A stretch of 64,000 nucleotides of DNA from Cohnella abietis (GTDB lineage: Bacteria; Bacillota; Bacilli; Paenibacillales; Paenibacillaceae): assembly GCF_004295585.1 (NCBI RefSeq), contig NZ_AP019400.1, forward strand, positions 2,764,001 through 2,828,000. The letters are read 5' to 3'. Positions 34,156 through 43,536 of the stretch are shown piece after piece. Both the position numbers and the translations under genes were made by a program. Position 1 is the first letter of the stretch; every line of letters begins with the position of its first letter. Below the pieces are notes generated by a model. It made no database searches. It was not told the DNA's origin and saw nothing but the letters and a program-made list of their open reading frames with translations.

Positions 34156-35565
34156 ATGCTTTTTGTTTGGATTGCTTTATGGGCGGTTGCTCTCATATTA
34201 ATTGTTGCGGATTATCGTTCACCTGTTAACCGCTGGCTTAGTGCGGTTGCTTTGTTCGGAGGAGCCGGGGCGTTGGCTGCCACACTCGCTGACGTCTTTA
34301 TTCCTTACCTTCATTCGAATCATCCGCAGCAAAAGCTAGAAAATATATTGTATAACGTCCAGGCCGGAGCTTCGTTATCATCCTATTATGGGCTACCCTA
34401 TTCTTATGTGCTATTTGCTATGGCGTATAAGGCTGTTAACTTATCCCGCTCTAATCAGCGAAAAGTTGCTCTTATTTTGCTAGCGCCAATTGTTCTGTGC
34501 ATTATTTTTACGCCTCCATACAATGAATATCATCCGATTAGTCACTCTATCGTTGTGTGGTGGGCGGTGCCTTATTTTCTAATTGGAACGTGTCTGGTAT
34601 TGACCAAGAAGTCTCAGAACTACTCGATATCTCATACTCATTGGATCACATGCCTAGCCGTTCTGCCACCGATTCTATTCAGCATGATTATGAGCTATGT
34701 ACTTCCAAGCTTCGGAATATTGAGAATGTGGAAATATAACGTCTGGTTCGTGAGTATTGGAGTTCTTGTGTTTCTAATTGGACTGTTTACCTATGGATTC
34801 TTAGGGATTCGGGTTCTAATAGACAGGCGCAGGCTTGCCTCTACGCTCAGGGCCGTTACCTCGGGAACTGCAATTCTTCATCATGCGATCAAGAACGATG
34901 TAGGCAAAATGCGACTATTTACTGAGAAAATGAGGAACTATGCCGAAACAACAAATCAACCTGAGCTAGTGGAAGATATTCATGTCATTCAAACTGCATC
35001 CCATCACATACAGGATATGATTTCACGGGTTCATCACCGTACGGAGGATCTTGTCATACAGCCAAGAGAGGTTGATCTAGAAGCTCTTGTCCGAGGAACA
35101 ATCAAACCCTTCGAGCCGTTACTGCAACAGATTAAGCTTGAAGTCACGTTTCCCCAAGGCTGGCTGTGCACAGTAGATCCCGCGCAAGTGGGAGAAGCGC
35201 TTAACAATATTATTTCTAACGCAATCGATGCAATGAAAGGCTCGGGCAATCTTTCCATTACGCTACATGAAGCGAAGAGAGAATTAAGCTTGGAGGTTCG
35301 TGATACCGGCTCCGGGATGGATAAGGCACAGACAGCTAAAGCGTTAGAGCCTTTCTACACGACGAAAAGCAGCAAAGAAACGAACTTTGGACTTGGGTTA
35401 CCATATGCGTACTATGTCATGCGTAAGCATGGTGGGTCCCTTCATATTCGCAGCAAGCTGGGTGTTGGTACGCGAATTTATTTGATCTTTCCGAAGCGCA
35501 ATGTAAATGCAGTTAGGAAACTGCCAGAGACTGTGGTTATGGAAGGGAGGACAGCTCATGGATAA
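34156..35565 (+). CDS. Membrane sensor histidine kinase with seven-helix sensor
   Basis: A 469-aa kinase. About seven hydrophobic segments occupy residues 1-215, with little exposed loop. The phospho-acceptor His lies in GTAILHHAIKNDVGKMRL (about residue 242). The ATPase domain has the N-box NNIISNAIDAM, G1 DTGSGMD, F-box PFYTTKSS and G2 FGLGLPYAYYV. The last eight bases overlap the response regulator gene, so the pair is translationally coupled. Signal unknown; the upstream esterase gene hints at a carbohydrate or envelope signal. Confidence 0.9.
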   Translation: MLFVWIALWAVALILIVADYRSPVNRWLSAVALFGGAGALAATLADVFIPYLHSNHPQQKLENILYNVQAGASLSSYYGLPYSYVLFAMAYKAVNLSRSNQRKVALILLAPIVLCIIFTPPYNEYHPISHSIVVWWAVPYFLIGTCLVLTKKSQNYSISHTHWITCLAVLPPILFSMIMSYVLPSFGILRMWKYNVWFVSIGVLVFLIGLFTYGFLGIRVLIDRRRLASTLRAVTSGTAILHHAIKNDVGKMRLFTEKMRNYAETTNQPELVEDIHVIQTASHHIQDMISRVHHRTEDLVIQPREVDLEALVRGTIKPFEPLLQQIKLEVTFPQGWLCTVDPAQVGEALNNIISNAIDAMKGSGNLSITLHEAKRELSLEVRDTGSGMDKAQTAKALEPFYTTKSSKETNFGLGLPYAYYVMRKHGGSLHIRSKLGVGTRIYLIFPKRNVNAVRKLPETVVMEGRTAHG

Positions 35566-36217
35566 TATTAAAGTCTGGATTGTCGAGGATGATAAAGACT
35601 GGCTCCGAGGACTGAAATCATTTCTAGGAGCACAGTCTGGGATTGAGGTTATTTTTACTGCGGATAATCCCGAAGCAGTCAGGCAAGCGCTTGAAAGTGA
35701 AGCCCATGAGGCTGACGTCGTACTCATGGATATTATGCTGGATGGAGTTCCTGCAGGAATTACGCTGGCTGAAGAAGTGGCGCTATCAATTGGGGCTAGA
35801 GTGATCATGCTGACCTCTATGGAAGAGAAAGAATTTATTTTCAGCGCATTTCAAGCAGGAGCTATCGACTATCAGATCAAATCTGATTTCGAAGCTCTAC
35901 CAGATGCGATTAAAGCAGCAGCAAGGCGGGAATCACCGATTAGCTCATCAGCTGCCGAACAAATGCGTGAGGAATTTCGTCGCTTAAAGCGTCTGGAGCG
36001 GGAATTCGAAGTAAAGAAAATGCAAGATTTAATTACACCCTCTGAGCTTGAACTGCTCAAGCTTATAGACAAGGGCTATACCCAAACCGAAATCGCAAGT
36101 CGCCTTGTCATATCGATTCGAACGGTTAAAAATCACGTTAATCATGTGCTCAAGAAGCTAGGCTCCAAAGGCTCCAAGGAAGCAGCTAAAGAGGCGAAAG
36201 ATATGGGGCTACTGTAG
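35558..36217 (+). CDS. NarL/LuxR-type response regulator
   Basis: A 219-aa regulator. The receiver domain (residues 1-120) has the acidic pair ED-D, phospho-acceptor Asp58 in VLMDIMLDG, the Thr in MLTSME and the Lys in YQIKSD. A linker leads to a LuxR-type HTH (155-215; LLKLIDKGYTQTEIASRLVISIRTVKNHVNHVLKKLG). GGAGG lies seven bases before ATG 35558; an in-frame TTG further upstream lies within the kinase gene. Partner of the preceding kinase. Confidence 0.92.
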   Translation: MDNIKVWIVEDDKDWLRGLKSFLGAQSGIEVIFTADNPEAVRQALESEAHEADVVLMDIMLDGVPAGITLAEEVALSIGARVIMLTSMEEKEFIFSAFQAGAIDYQIKSDFEALPDAIKAAARRESPISSSAAEQMREEFRRLKRLEREFEVKKMQDLITPSELELLKLIDKGYTQTEIASRLVISIRTVKNHVNHVLKKLGSKGSKEAAKEAKDMGLL

Positions 36218-36301
36218 GCAAAGCCTCATCCTTTCTTTCGCTCCTTTCCTTCGGCCCTTACCCGCGCAACCATGTCCACTTATATTCTTGTCATCTCTAG
36301 G

Positions 36302-36330
36302 GTACCTTATAAAGTTGGTACTTTTTTTTT
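36302..36330 (+). terminator. Probable terminator of the two-component operon
   Basis: A short GTACC/GGTAC stem (36302-36306 with 36317-36321) is followed by nine T. Confidence 0.45.
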
Positions 36331-36391
36331 CGTACATATTTTCTAGAATAAAGTGATCAAGTAAATCTTACTCTAGGAAAGAGGAAATGGG

Positions 36392-37108
36392 ATGACATTC
36401 GTACCCTTCTCATGGGCGCATCTGTTAGGGCTTGCCATAGCGGTCGTTACTGTTGTGGTCATGGTTAGCTTTAGGGAGAAGTTAAGGGAGCCTAAAAATA
36501 ATCGCAAAGCCAGATATGGACTTGTCATTGTGCTGGTTGGCTGCGAGATATCCCTTCAAGTGTGGTATGGTCTTACGGACAACTGGGGCCTGCAATCCTT
36601 ACCCTTCCAATTATGCAGCATGATGATGTGGTTATCCGCATTGCTGTTACTGACACGAAACCGTAAGCTCTATGAAATCACCTTTTTCCTAGGCATCATG
36701 GGAGCTCTTCAAGCGCTGCTTACGCCAAACCTCGATGCTTCATTTCCGCAATTCCGCTATTTCCACTTTTTCATTGCACATACCGCCATAATCGCAGCAA
36801 GTGTTTTTCTAACTGTTATTGAACGCTATAGACCCACTTTCTTTTCCGTATTCAGAGCTCTTGGATGGTTGCATGTTTTAGCTATACCAGCGGCGATTAC
36901 CAATACTCTGACCGGAAGCAACTTCATGTTTCTCGCTCGAAAGCCGGATACAGCTTCCATACTGGATTTGCTGGCACCATGGCCTTGGTATTTGCTCGAA
37001 CTGGAGCTCGTTGCGGTTATACTTTGCTTAGCTATGTTTGGTATTGTCCTTGTTATGGACCGTTTGTTTCTGAAGGAAGAGAGGCCGGATGAGCGTCCAA
37101 GTAGCTAA
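36392..37108 (+). CDS. TIGR02206/YwaF-family membrane protein
   Basis: A 238-aa integral membrane protein with about six or seven helices. The family stretch is LPFQLCSMMMWLSALLLLTRNRKLYEITFFLGIMGALQALLTPN, with PWPWYLLELE near the end. Function is unknown in relatives. It precedes the formate channel gene by 92 bp but is separated from it by an Fnr-type promoter. Confidence 0.88.
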   Translation: MTFVPFSWAHLLGLAIAVVTVVVMVSFREKLREPKNNRKARYGLVIVLVGCEISLQVWYGLTDNWGLQSLPFQLCSMMMWLSALLLLTRNRKLYEITFFLGIMGALQALLTPNLDASFPQFRYFHFFIAHTAIIAASVFLTVIERYRPTFFSVFRALGWLHVLAIPAAITNTLTGSNFMFLARKPDTASILDLLAPWPWYLLELELVAVILCLAMFGIVLVMDRLFLKEERPDERPSS

Positions 37109-37111
37109 ATG

Positions 37112-37154
37112 TGTGATCATTATCACAGCACCAAAATCGTCATAAGTGTAAAGT
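37112..37154 (+). promoter_or_regulatory. Fnr-type site and promoter of the formate channel-ldh operon
   Basis: TGTGATCATTATCACA (37112-37127) matches the Bacillus Fnr/CRP pattern TGTGA-N6-TCACA. TAAAGT (37149-37154) is a plausible -10. The start site expected near 37161 puts the site centre at about -41.5, the class II activator position. Confidence 0.72.
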
Positions 37155-37200
37155 AACCTTATTAAATCCAACTCAACAAGTCATTGAGGGGGGAGTGAGT

Positions 37201-38001
37201 ATGGAGACAGAAGCTTTAGCTAAAGTTGAGCAGCTGGCTTTGAAGAAGCTGAAGGTGTTTAAGCAGAGCCGATTACGTTACCTTTCCCGTTCCATGCTAG
37301 CCAGCATGTTTATCGGTTTCGGAGTTATAGTTGCATTCAAAACGGGTAGTTATTTCTATAACGTGCATTCACCGTTCACTTATCCAATGGCGGCAATTAC
37401 CTTCGGAGCGGCGATCATTCTGATCTCGTATGGGGGCGGCGATCTATTTACGGGGGACACCTTCTACTACTCCTACGCGGCGCTTCGCAAAAAAATCAAA
37501 TGGACAACGACGGTTAAGCTTTGGCTTTGGAGCTATGGGGGAAACGTGTTAGGAGCTGCGGTTTTTGCCTTTCTTATCTATACAACGGGCCTATTCAAGG
37601 AAGCGAGCGTTAATGAATTCCTTCTCAGTGTAGTAGATAAGAAAATGCATACGCCAACCATTGAGCTATTTTTCCGGGGAATTCTATGTAATTGGCTAGT
37701 ATGTCTGGCTTTCTTCATTCCGATGTCCATGAAGGAAGACGGAGCTAAGATGTTCGCGATGATGCTGTTCGTATTTTGCTTCTTTATCTCGGGCTATGAG
37801 CATAGCATTGCTAATCTATGTACGTTTGCTATTGCCCTTGTTTTAAATCACCCTGGAACAATTTCCTTCAGTGGTGTGATGCACAATCTCATTCCAGTAA
37901 CACTCGGAAACTTGATTGGTGGCGGGGTTCTCATGAGCTATATGTACTATTATGTGAATAAGCCTTTTCTGGAAGATACGAAAATTGAACATAAACAATA
38001 G
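37201..38001 (+). CDS. Formate/nitrite channel (FNT family)
   Basis: A 266-aa pentameric-type anion channel, FocA/NirC family. About six membrane segments are present; family motifs are YGGGDLFTGDTFYYSYAAL and FFRGILCNWLVCLAFF, with GVMHNLIPVTLGNLIGG near the end. GGGGGGAG lies five bases before ATG 37201. It stands 17 bp before L-lactate dehydrogenase and behind an Fnr-type site, so formate or lactate-linked anaerobic efflux is more likely than nitrite transport. Confidence 0.92.
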   Translation: METEALAKVEQLALKKLKVFKQSRLRYLSRSMLASMFIGFGVIVAFKTGSYFYNVHSPFTYPMAAITFGAAIILISYGGGDLFTGDTFYYSYAALRKKIKWTTTVKLWLWSYGGNVLGAAVFAFLIYTTGLFKEASVNEFLLSVVDKKMHTPTIELFFRGILCNWLVCLAFFIPMSMKEDGAKMFAMMLFVFCFFISGYEHSIANLCTFAIALVLNHPGTISFSGVMHNLIPVTLGNLIGGGVLMSYMYYYVNKPFLEDTKIEHKQ

Positions 38002-38018
38002 TCTGGAGGAATTTTAAA

Positions 38019-38939
38019 ATGAAAAAAACAAGAGTTGTTGTTATAGGAACAGGAGCAGTGGGCTCTACGACTGCGTATACGTTGCTGCTTCGGAATCGTA
38101 TGGATGAGTTGGTGCTTATTGATGCCAATCACAACAAGGCTGTCGGTGACGCGCTAGATATGAACCATGGGATGCCTTTTACTGGGGGCGCTAAGCTATG
38201 GGCGGGAACTTATGAGGATTGCCGAGAGGCTGACATTATTATCATTACGGCAGGGGCCGCCCAGAGAGATGGAGAAACCCGTGTTGATCTGCTCAAAAGG
38301 AACGTATCTATTTTCGATAGCATTATTGAAGAGGTGTCAAAGGTTAACACTCAGGCGATCTTGTTAATTGCTTCTAATCCTGTTGACATTATGAGCTACT
38401 TTACATGGCGGAAGCTGCAGTGGCCTATAAACCGAATTATCGGATCAGGCACATTGCTGGATAGCGCGAGATTCCGTTATCTAATCGGGGAGAAGCTCGA
38501 TATTGATCCTCGTAGCGTGCATGCTCATATTGTTGGGGAGCATGGCGATTCGGAGCTACCGTTGTGGAGCCTAGCCAATGTGGCCGGAGCTCAGCTGCAG
38601 CTTAGTGATGAAGATAAAGAAGATATTTTCACGAATACGCGTGATGCTGCTTACCAGATTATTGATGCCAAAGGCGCTACATATTATGCGATTGCCCTTG
38701 CGCTTGATCGGATTTGCACAGCCATTTTGCGAGACGAAGGTGCTGTGCTGAACGTGTCCACATTGCTGCAGGATTATCACGGTATTTCTGACGTGTACTT
38801 GGGTGTACCGTGTATCGTAGATCGCCAGGGTGTGAGAGAGGTCATGAATATTACGATAACCGACAGTGAGAAGGAGCTTCTTCAATGTTCGGCTAATAAG
38901 CTTAAGGGACTAATCGAATCCATTTCACCTGAAGCTTAA
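38019..38939 (+). CDS. ldh: L-lactate dehydrogenase
   Basis: A 306-aa NAD-dependent enzyme reducing pyruvate to L-lactate. The NAD motif GTGAVGSTTAY is at residues 10-20, with Asp at VLIDAN selecting NAD. The substrate loop is AAQRDGETR, substrate Arg is in LLDSARFR and the catalytic His is in VGEHGDSELP. The Arg/Gln specificity positions (Q in AAQRDGE) mark LDH rather than malate dehydrogenase. GGAGG precedes it. Co-transcribed with the FNT channel. Confidence 0.95.
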   Translation: MKKTRVVVIGTGAVGSTTAYTLLLRNRMDELVLIDANHNKAVGDALDMNHGMPFTGGAKLWAGTYEDCREADIIIITAGAAQRDGETRVDLLKRNVSIFDSIIEEVSKVNTQAILLIASNPVDIMSYFTWRKLQWPINRIIGSGTLLDSARFRYLIGEKLDIDPRSVHAHIVGEHGDSELPLWSLANVAGAQLQLSDEDKEDIFTNTRDAAYQIIDAKGATYYAIALALDRICTAILRDEGAVLNVSTLLQDYHGISDVYLGVPCIVDRQGVREVMNITITDSEKELLQCSANKLKGLIESISPEA

Positions 38940-39073
38940 ACCAAAAAGCATTTATGTTTCTTATATTTCTAACAATTAAATCTATCCTATCGGCTATTAA
39001 AAATGTACAATAATGGAGTCTTTATTTCATTATATTACCATTACACATTTAACCGATCAGGGGAGAGACGACA

Positions 39074-39730
39074 ATGCTGCTGCAAAAAGGTCAGAAGCTG
39101 CTATTCATTGGAGATTCGATTACGGATTGTGAGCGGGCGAGACCAGCTGGGGAAGGCTTGTTTAATGCGTTAGGGAGAGGCTATGTATCTTTGGTAGATG
39201 CCTTGCTACAGGCCGTATATCCGGAGCTTGGCATTCGTGTAATTAACGTAGGATCAAGCGGGAATAATGTGCTTGATTTGAAAGCGAGATGGCAAGAGGA
39301 TGTGCTTGATCGTAAGCCGGACTGCTTATCGATTATGATCGGGACGAACGATGTATGGAGGCAATATGATACGCCGTTTATTACCGAGGGACATGTATAT
39401 GCGGACACTTATGAAGCAACTCTTCGTTCGTTGGTGAAGGAAACTAAACCCCTTGTAAGCAACCTTGTACTAATGACGCCTTTCTACTTGGAACGCAATG
39501 AACAGGACGCTATGCGCCATACGATGGATGAGTACGGAGCAATTGTTAAGAAAATTGCAGAGGAAAGTGACTCATTATTCGTGGATACGCAAGCAGCATT
39601 TAACCTTGTGCTAAAGGATCTGTATCCTGCGACATTGGCATGGGATCGTGTTCACCCTTCACAAGCGGGACATGCAGTATTAGCAAGAGCATTCCTGAAC
39701 AAAATCGGATTTGAATGGAATAGAGGATAG
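39074..39730 (+). CDS. SGNH/GDSL-family hydrolase
   Basis: A 218-aa esterase with the four SGNH blocks: the nucleophile in FIGDSITDCERARP, Gly in NVGSSGNN, Asn in MIGTNDVWRQYD and the Asp/His pair in DRVHPSQAGHAVLA. No signal peptide. Such enzymes often deacetylate plant cell-wall sugars. GGGGAGAG lies upstream. It ends at a bidirectional terminator. Confidence 0.92.
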   Translation: MLLQKGQKLLFIGDSITDCERARPAGEGLFNALGRGYVSLVDALLQAVYPELGIRVINVGSSGNNVLDLKARWQEDVLDRKPDCLSIMIGTNDVWRQYDTPFITEGHVYADTYEATLRSLVKETKPLVSNLVLMTPFYLERNEQDAMRHTMDEYGAIVKKIAEESDSLFVDTQAAFNLVLKDLYPATLAWDRVHPSQAGHAVLARAFLNKIGFEWNRG

Positions 39731-39736
39731 GAATAG

Positions 39737-39775
39737 AAACCGACAACACTTGCTGGAGCGAGGTTGGCGGTTTTT
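39737..39775. terminator. Bidirectional terminator after the GDSL hydrolase gene
   Basis: AAACCGACAAC pairs with GGTTGGCGGTTT, followed by T5; it also overlaps the end of the converging small gene. Confidence 0.82.
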
Positions 39776-40079
39776 ATTTGTTTATCTTGAAACGCTCCAG
39801 ATGATGTGTTAAGTTTTCTTGAATAAGAATTTCCCTCTGCTTAGAGCCCATTAAGTCAAAGTGGGGAAAAGGGGGGCGGAGATGAATGTATTTAGGATTT
39901 AATCCATGCGTGATGCACCAATTCTTTAATCTTTCGAGATTAGCATTCCCTACCTTGGTTACGGTCTGTATTTCAGGAAACCGAGCGTCGTACCAATAAT
40001 GGGTCAAGAAGGCGGTTTCCCCGCGTGTTACCGACTTTTTCCATTCATTAAGTTCATTTCTTGTAATACCGAAAGCCAC
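39774..40079 (-). CDS. Small conserved protein, YneQ-like
   Basis: A 101-aa soluble protein that I believe resembles Bacillus subtilis YneQ, from the pattern GITRNELNEWK, GETAFLTHYWYDARFP, TVTKVGN, LRPPFPHFDLMG. The function of that family is unknown. It uses a GTG start with AAGGATGA upstream. It is a single gene, convergent with the GDSL hydrolase. Confidence 0.78.
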   Translation of the reverse strand: MAFGITRNELNEWKKSVTRGETAFLTHYWYDARFPEIQTVTKVGNANLERLKNWCITHGLNPKYIHLRPPFPHFDLMGSKQREILIQENLTHHLERFKINK

Positions 40080-40184
40080 TTTGCTTCATCCTTTGCCTCT
40101 TAGTCATTGAAGATTTCATCATGAAAGTAGTATAGCACGGTTTAAGGAATGAAGATGGATTAGACGGGGTGGATAATAGACAGC

Positions 40185-41111
40185 ATGGATATTTTTGTGC
40201 ATATACTTTTGAATAACATACTACCTTTATCGATTATTATTGGCTTGGGAATTGTTCTACACAAAATTTTTAACTTGGATATTAAGACTTTGTCCAAAAT
40301 GAACTTTTACTTGTTTTCCCCCGCGATTATGTTCGAGCTGTTATACGGGACAGCGATCTCGTTGCAATTGTTCGGGACGGTCATGCTATTCTTTGTCTTG
40401 TTTATGCTAGCTCAATATCTATTGCTGGAAATTGTCATTCGTCTGCGAAAATATGAGGGTGGTAAGCGAGCGGCAATGAGGAACAGTGTTCTTTTTTACA
40501 ATAGTGCCAATTATGGTATTCCTATCAATCAGCTCGCTTTTGCGGGAAATGCTTATACGCTATCTATACAGATTATCATTATGATGATGCAATCGCTTAT
40601 TCCGAACACCTATGGCATTTATAGCGTCAATGCACATAAGGCTAACTGGCGTGACACACTGAGAGTGATCCTTTCCATGCCAGTCATCTACGTCATTCCT
40701 ATTGCGTTAATGATGCGTGGATTACATGTTCCAATGCCGGAATTTCTAAGCTTAAGCATTGGATACCTGTCACATGCATTTATCGGAACAGCATTATTCA
40801 CTCTTGGTGTGCAGCTGGGCAGTATGAAAGGCGGGATCAGTCGGAAGCTTGCAATGGATGTCGGTATTGCTTCCGCTTTACGCCTCCTTGCGGGCCCTTT
40901 GCTTGCATGGGGTGTAGTCCTTATGCTCGACTTGGATAAAATGCTGGCTGCCGCGCTAATTGTCTCATCTGCTGTGCCGACATCGTTATCTAGCGTTTTG
41001 CTAGCTGTCGAGTTTGATAATGAACAGGATTTCTCCTCTCAAACTGTGCTTGTCACGACGGCATTGAGCATTGTAACCGTTACGGCTGTTATTTACTTGT
41101 TGCGAATATGA
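40185..41111 (+). CDS. AEC-family (auxin efflux carrier-type) transporter
   Basis: A 308-aa membrane protein with about ten helices in two halves (start IFVHILLNNILPLSIIIGLGIVLH; NSVLFYNSANYGIPINQLAFAG; second-half PTSLSSVLLAVEFDNEQDFSS). Relatives carry organic acids such as malate or lactate. Its ribosome binding site is weak. It stands just before the hexuronate cluster and may import or export an organic acid of that pathway, but it has its own terminator. Confidence 0.87.
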   Translation: MDIFVHILLNNILPLSIIIGLGIVLHKIFNLDIKTLSKMNFYLFSPAIMFELLYGTAISLQLFGTVMLFFVLFMLAQYLLLEIVIRLRKYEGGKRAAMRNSVLFYNSANYGIPINQLAFAGNAYTLSIQIIIMMMQSLIPNTYGIYSVNAHKANWRDTLRVILSMPVIYVIPIALMMRGLHVPMPEFLSLSIGYLSHAFIGTALFTLGVQLGSMKGGISRKLAMDVGIASALRLLAGPLLAWGVVLMLDLDKMLAAALIVSSAVPTSLSSVLLAVEFDNEQDFSSQTVLVTTALSIVTVTAVIYLLRI

Positions 41112-41123
41112 ACGTTACACTAG

Positions 41124-41150
41124 GTCGCTCTTCTATGGGGGCGGCTTTTT
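41124..41150 (+). terminator. Terminator of the AEC transporter gene
   Basis: GTCGCTC pairs with GGGCGGC using G-U pairs; T5 follows. Confidence 0.7.
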
Positions 41151-41294
41151 GTTTACAAAGAAAAGTGCATATAAGAGTAGACTCACAGTTAAATTATAAG
41201 GGATATTCATGCCTTGGAGATAAGCTCACTTATAGTCAACAGTGTTAAAATAGCTTTAGATAAATCTCTTACTAAGAAGGTAGGCGAACGCTAG

Positions 41295-42419
41295 GTGAAT
41301 AAGCTTAGAATCGGCATTGTCGGACTTGGTAACATGGGCATGGAGCATGCCAAATATTTGATTGAGAATCAAGTGAAGAATGCACAATTAACAGCGGTTA
41401 GCGATATTAGTCTTGAACGATTGAAGCAGGTAGCTGAGCAATGGGGAAGCGACGTTCAAAGGTTCGAAAGCTACGAGGCCTTGTTCAAATCGGGAACGGT
41501 TGACGCTGTAATGCTCTGTACACCGCATTATGATCATCCTCGGTTAGCTATTGAAGCGTTTACATGTGGACTTCATGTGCTAGTAGAGAAGCCGGCAGGT
41601 GTCTACACACGTCAAGTGAAGGAAATGAACGAAGCAGCAGCAGCTAGCGGTAAAATATATGGCATTATGTATAATCAACGTACGAACCCTCTCTACCTTA
41701 AGCTAAGAGAATTAATTTCTTCAGGAGAGCTGGGAGAAATCCGACGTACAAATTGGATTATTACGAATTGGTATCGCTCACAGGCTTACTATAATTCGAG
41801 TAGGTGGAGAGCAACATGGGCGGGTGAAGGCGGGGGAGTGCTCATTAATCAAGCTCCTCACCAGCTGGATCTATGGCAATGGACAACGGGATTAATGCCC
41901 AAAAGAATTAGAGCCTTCTGTGCCTTTGGTAAGGATCGCGATATTGAAGTAGAGAACGAAGTGACTGCTTATGTGGAATATGAGAACGGAGCGACGGGAG
42001 TTTTCGTTACTTCCACTCATGAAACTCCGGGCACCAATCGGTTTGAAATAACCGGAGATCGCGGGAAAATCGTTATAGAGGACGATAAAATGACCTTCTG
42101 GCGTCTGAGACAGCTAGAACCTGAATTTAATCGTGATAACACAAGTGCTTTCGCTCAGCCGGAATGCTGGAAATTTGATATTCCAGTTGCAGCCAGCGTT
42201 ACGCAGCATTTGGAAATTACCCGCAATTGGACGGAAGCGATTTTACAAGGTACACCACTGCTAGCCCCTGGTGAGGATGGGATTAAAGGACTGACGTTGT
42301 CTAACGCGATGCTGCTGTCCACTTGGACAGATAATTGGGTCGAGCTTCCCATTGATGAGGATCTATTTTATGACAAGCTACAGGAGAAAATCAGACTATC
42401 AACCAAAGCCATAAGGTAG
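41295..42419 (+). CDS. Gfo/Idh/MocA-family oxidoreductase
   Basis: A 374-aa dehydrogenase and first gene of a seven-gene run. The NAD motif VGLGNMGMEHAKY is at residues 8-20, the catalytic Lys in LHVLVEKPAGVYT, and GGGVLINQAPHQLDLWQW is the C-domain active-site segment. GTG start with AAGGTAGG upstream. With the following dehydrogenase and isomerase it probably interconverts keto- and hydroxy-sugars before the UxuB/UxuA steps. Substrate unknown. Confidence 0.9.
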   Translation: MNKLRIGIVGLGNMGMEHAKYLIENQVKNAQLTAVSDISLERLKQVAEQWGSDVQRFESYEALFKSGTVDAVMLCTPHYDHPRLAIEAFTCGLHVLVEKPAGVYTRQVKEMNEAAAASGKIYGIMYNQRTNPLYLKLRELISSGELGEIRRTNWIITNWYRSQAYYNSSRWRATWAGEGGGVLINQAPHQLDLWQWTTGLMPKRIRAFCAFGKDRDIEVENEVTAYVEYENGATGVFVTSTHETPGTNRFEITGDRGKIVIEDDKMTFWRLRQLEPEFNRDNTSAFAQPECWKFDIPVAASVTQHLEITRNWTEAILQGTPLLAPGEDGIKGLTLSNAMLLSTWTDNWVELPIDEDLFYDKLQEKIRLSTKAIR

Positions 42420-42431
42420 GGGAGGCCCACA

Positions 42432-43505
42432 ATGTCTCAAGCAAATGGCATGAATTATGCGCCGCAAGGCAAACCCAGCTCTGTTGTCGGTCGTGGTGAA
42501 TTTATATTTGCAGCTATGGCGCTTGATCATGGTCATATATACGGAATGTGTAATGGGCTACAGGAGGCGGGTGCTTCGCTGAAGTGGGTGTATGATCCCG
42601 ATCCAGACAAGGTACGGCAATTTATTGAGATTTATCCTCATGCTCGCGTGGCACAGTCCGAGCAGCAGATTTTGCAGGACCCTGAGGTTGCACTCATTGC
42701 TGCTGCAGCTATTCCTAACGAACGCGGGCCACTTGGCTTGAAGGTGATGGAGCATGGTAAAGATTATTTTACCGACAAAACTCCCTTTACTTCATTGGAG
42801 CAATTAGAGCAGGCGAGAGCGGCAGTGGCTAGAACTGGGCGTAAATATGCGGTTTATTATAGTGAACGGCTTCATGCAGAGAGCGCGGTATTTGCTGGAC
42901 AATTGATTAAGGACGGTGCGATTGGTCGAGTCGTGCAGGTGCTAGGGCTGGGACCTCACCGCTTGAATGCGACATTAAGACCGGACTGGTTTTTTAGAAA
43001 AGAGCAATACGGGGGTATCCTCTGTGATATCGGTAGCCATCAGGTCGAGCAGTTTCTCTATTATGCAGGCTGTAAGGATGCCAAGGTAGTGCAAAGCAAA
43101 GTAGCTAACTATAACAACAAAGGCTATCCGGAGCTTGAAGATTTCGGAGATGCGAATCTTATTGGAGACAATGGGGCAACGAACTATTTTCGTGTGGATT
43201 GGCTTACTCCTAACGGTTTATCTGTCTGGGGAGATGGTCGCACCGTTATTATGGGGACCAATGGATACATTGAATTGCGCAAATACGTTGATATTGCCCG
43301 TGATGCCCAAGGAGACCAGCTGTACTTGGTAAACGGTGAAGGGGAATTTCATATGAGCCTTCGCGGAAAGGTAGGTTATCCCTTTTTCGGAGAGCTCATA
43401 CTGGATTGCTTGAACAAGACGGAAAACGCTATGACGCAGGCTCATGCATTTAAAGCGGCTGAGCTTTGCTTACTGGCGCAATCACAGGCTATACGTATCG
43501 AATAG
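42432..43505 (+). CDS. Gfo/Idh/MocA-family oxidoreductase, atypical N-terminus
   Basis: A 357-aa protein of the same family. The usual GxGxxG is replaced by AAMALDHGHIYGM around residue 30, a variant seen in a subgroup of the family. TDKTPFTS stands where EKP normally is, keeping the Lys. GGILCDIGSHQVEQFLYYAG is the active-site helix. GGGGAGG lies upstream, 12 bp after the previous gene. It may form a mixed pair with the previous dehydrogenase. Confidence 0.88.
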   Translation: MSQANGMNYAPQGKPSSVVGRGEFIFAAMALDHGHIYGMCNGLQEAGASLKWVYDPDPDKVRQFIEIYPHARVAQSEQQILQDPEVALIAAAAIPNERGPLGLKVMEHGKDYFTDKTPFTSLEQLEQARAAVARTGRKYAVYYSERLHAESAVFAGQLIKDGAIGRVVQVLGLGPHRLNATLRPDWFFRKEQYGGILCDIGSHQVEQFLYYAGCKDAKVVQSKVANYNNKGYPELEDFGDANLIGDNGATNYFRVDWLTPNGLSVWGDGRTVIMGTNGYIELRKYVDIARDAQGDQLYLVNGEGEFHMSLRGKVGYPFFGELILDCLNKTENAMTQAHAFKAAELCLLAQSQAIRIE

Positions 43506-43536
43506 ATGAAATCCAATGAAGGAGGGAGAGATTTCT

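Noticed and set aside
40185..41111. AEC transporter as part of the hexuronate operon
   Set aside because: A terminator at 41124 and a 183-bp gap separate it from the first dehydrogenase gene.
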